Assembly: GCA_001603335.1 (NCBI GenBank)
Contig: LUYR01000075.1
Location: 1 to 6,249, forward strand
Length of the DNA: 6,249 nucleotides
Direction: 5' to 3'
Source of the DNA: Rhodospirillales bacterium Alpha_05
GTDB taxonomy: Bacteria > Pseudomonadota > Alphaproteobacteria > Rhodospirillales > Rhodospirillaceae
The translations under genes and the position numbers were made by a program. Positions 5,822 to 6,249 of the stretch are shown here, piece after piece; position 1 is the first letter of the stretch, and each line of letters begins with the position of its first letter. The notes under the pieces were generated by a model, which saw only the letters and a list, made by a program, of their open reading frames with translations, was not told the DNA's origin and did no database searches.

Positions 5822-6249
5822 TCAGCCCTCTTTCTCGATACGGGTCAGCACGTCCCGCAGCACCGGACCATATTCGTACTTCCCGGCGCAGGCGTAGGTG
5901 CAGAGCGCCAGGTCTTCCTCGTCCAATTCCAGGCAGCCGAGCTTTTGCGCGGTTTCGGTGTCGCCCACCAGGAGCGAGCGCAGCAGCTGCGTCGGCAGGA
6001 TGTCGAGGGGCATCACCGCCTCGTAGTTGCCGATCGGCACCATCGCGCGCGGACTGCCGTTGGTGGTGGTGGTAAACGGCAGAAGCCTGCGGCCGAGGAA
6101 CGCGGAGAGAAAGGCGTGGGTGACCGAATGCTTGTTCACGCCCGCCCTCAGGTAGTGCATGAACTCGCGGTCGCGCCCTTCCGGCAGGCAGCTCACCTGG
6201 ACGTGGTAGCGCCCGAGCCAGGCCGCCGCGCCGCGCGCGGTGCGCCCGC
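5822..6249 (-). CDS. nqrA: Na+-NQR subunit A, C-terminal part (partial, 5' end outside window)
   Basis: This is the last 141 codons of nqrA; the frame stays open to the window edge and the rest lies beyond position 6249. A full NqrA is about 450 residues, so roughly the last third is present. NqrA is a cytoplasmic, membrane-attached subunit of Na+-NQR, related to RnfC and implicated in quinone interaction. Family-typical stretches are visible: WLGRYHVQ near the edge, RAGVNKHSV, PIGNYEAVMPLDILPT, LGCLELDEEDLALC and the terminal GKYEYGPVLRDVLTRIEKEG. The segment CAGKYEYG has Ala where I would expect Pro (usually CPGKYEYG), a minor change. A GTG at 6194-6196 could be misread as a start, but the homologous sequence continues in frame upstream of it, so it is internal. 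The stop codon lies 3 bases before nqrB, whose Shine-Dalgarno sequence sits inside the last nqrA codons. Confidence 0.96.
   Translation of the reverse strand, partial: GRTARGAAAWLGRYHVQVSCLPEGRDREFMHYLRAGVNKHSVTHAFLSAFLGRRLLPFTTTTNGSPRAMVPIGNYEAVMPLDILPTQLLRSLLVGDTETAQKLGCLELDEEDLALCTYACAGKYEYGPVLRDVLTRIEKEG

Noticed and set aside
38..6249. The genes as an Rnf complex rather than Na+-NQR
   Set aside because: NqrB-E are related to RnfD, G, E and A, but the presence of NqrF with its fused ferredoxin and FAD/NADH domains, the NqrA C-terminus without ferredoxin-type clusters, the gene order and NqrM all identify Na+-NQR.

Overview
The whole window is one minus-strand operon encoding the Na+-translocating NADH:quinone oxidoreductase (Na+-NQR) and two of its maturation factors. 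In transcription order (right to left) it holds the 3' end of nqrA, then complete nqrB, nqrC, nqrD, nqrE and nqrF, then apbE (flavin transferase) and nqrM (iron-centre maturation factor). All six subunits were recognised from their translated sequences and motifs. No RNA gene, mobile element, repeat array or CRISPR was seen, and no gap between genes exceeds 14 bases.

Layout. nqrA (partial) 6249-5822; nqrB 5818-4607; nqrC 4614-3835; nqrD 3832-3167; nqrE 3165-2557; nqrF 2542-1313; apbE 1329-232; nqrM 235-38. The junctions, in order, are +3, -8 (overlap), +2, +1, +14, -17 (overlap) and -4 (overlap, ATGA). Every gene from nqrB onward except apbE has a purine-rich Shine-Dalgarno-like sequence 5-9 bases before its start. 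The promoter must lie upstream of nqrA, outside the window. No convincing terminator is seen in the 37 bases after nqrM.

How the genes work together. NqrF takes electrons from NADH through FAD and a [2Fe-2S] centre. NqrD and NqrE hold an intramembrane iron-sulfur centre on paired Cys residues. NqrC and NqrB carry FMN bound covalently to threonine, and NqrB with NqrA passes electrons to quinone while Na+ is pumped outward. ApbE, a predicted exported lipoprotein, attaches the FMN groups to NqrC and NqrB. NqrM is needed to build the NqrD/NqrE iron centre. All expected cofactor residues are present, so the complex looks functional.

Organism. The DNA is GC-rich with strong G/C third positions, which explains the many long antisense reading frames. 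Operon order and protein sequences fit a high-GC proteobacterium, possibly alphaproteobacterial; this cannot be settled from the window alone. I see no previously undescribed system here. The points worth a second look are small: alanine in place of the usual serine in both flavinylation motifs, substitutions in ApbE signature motifs, an unclear apbE start, and a short insertion in NqrE.
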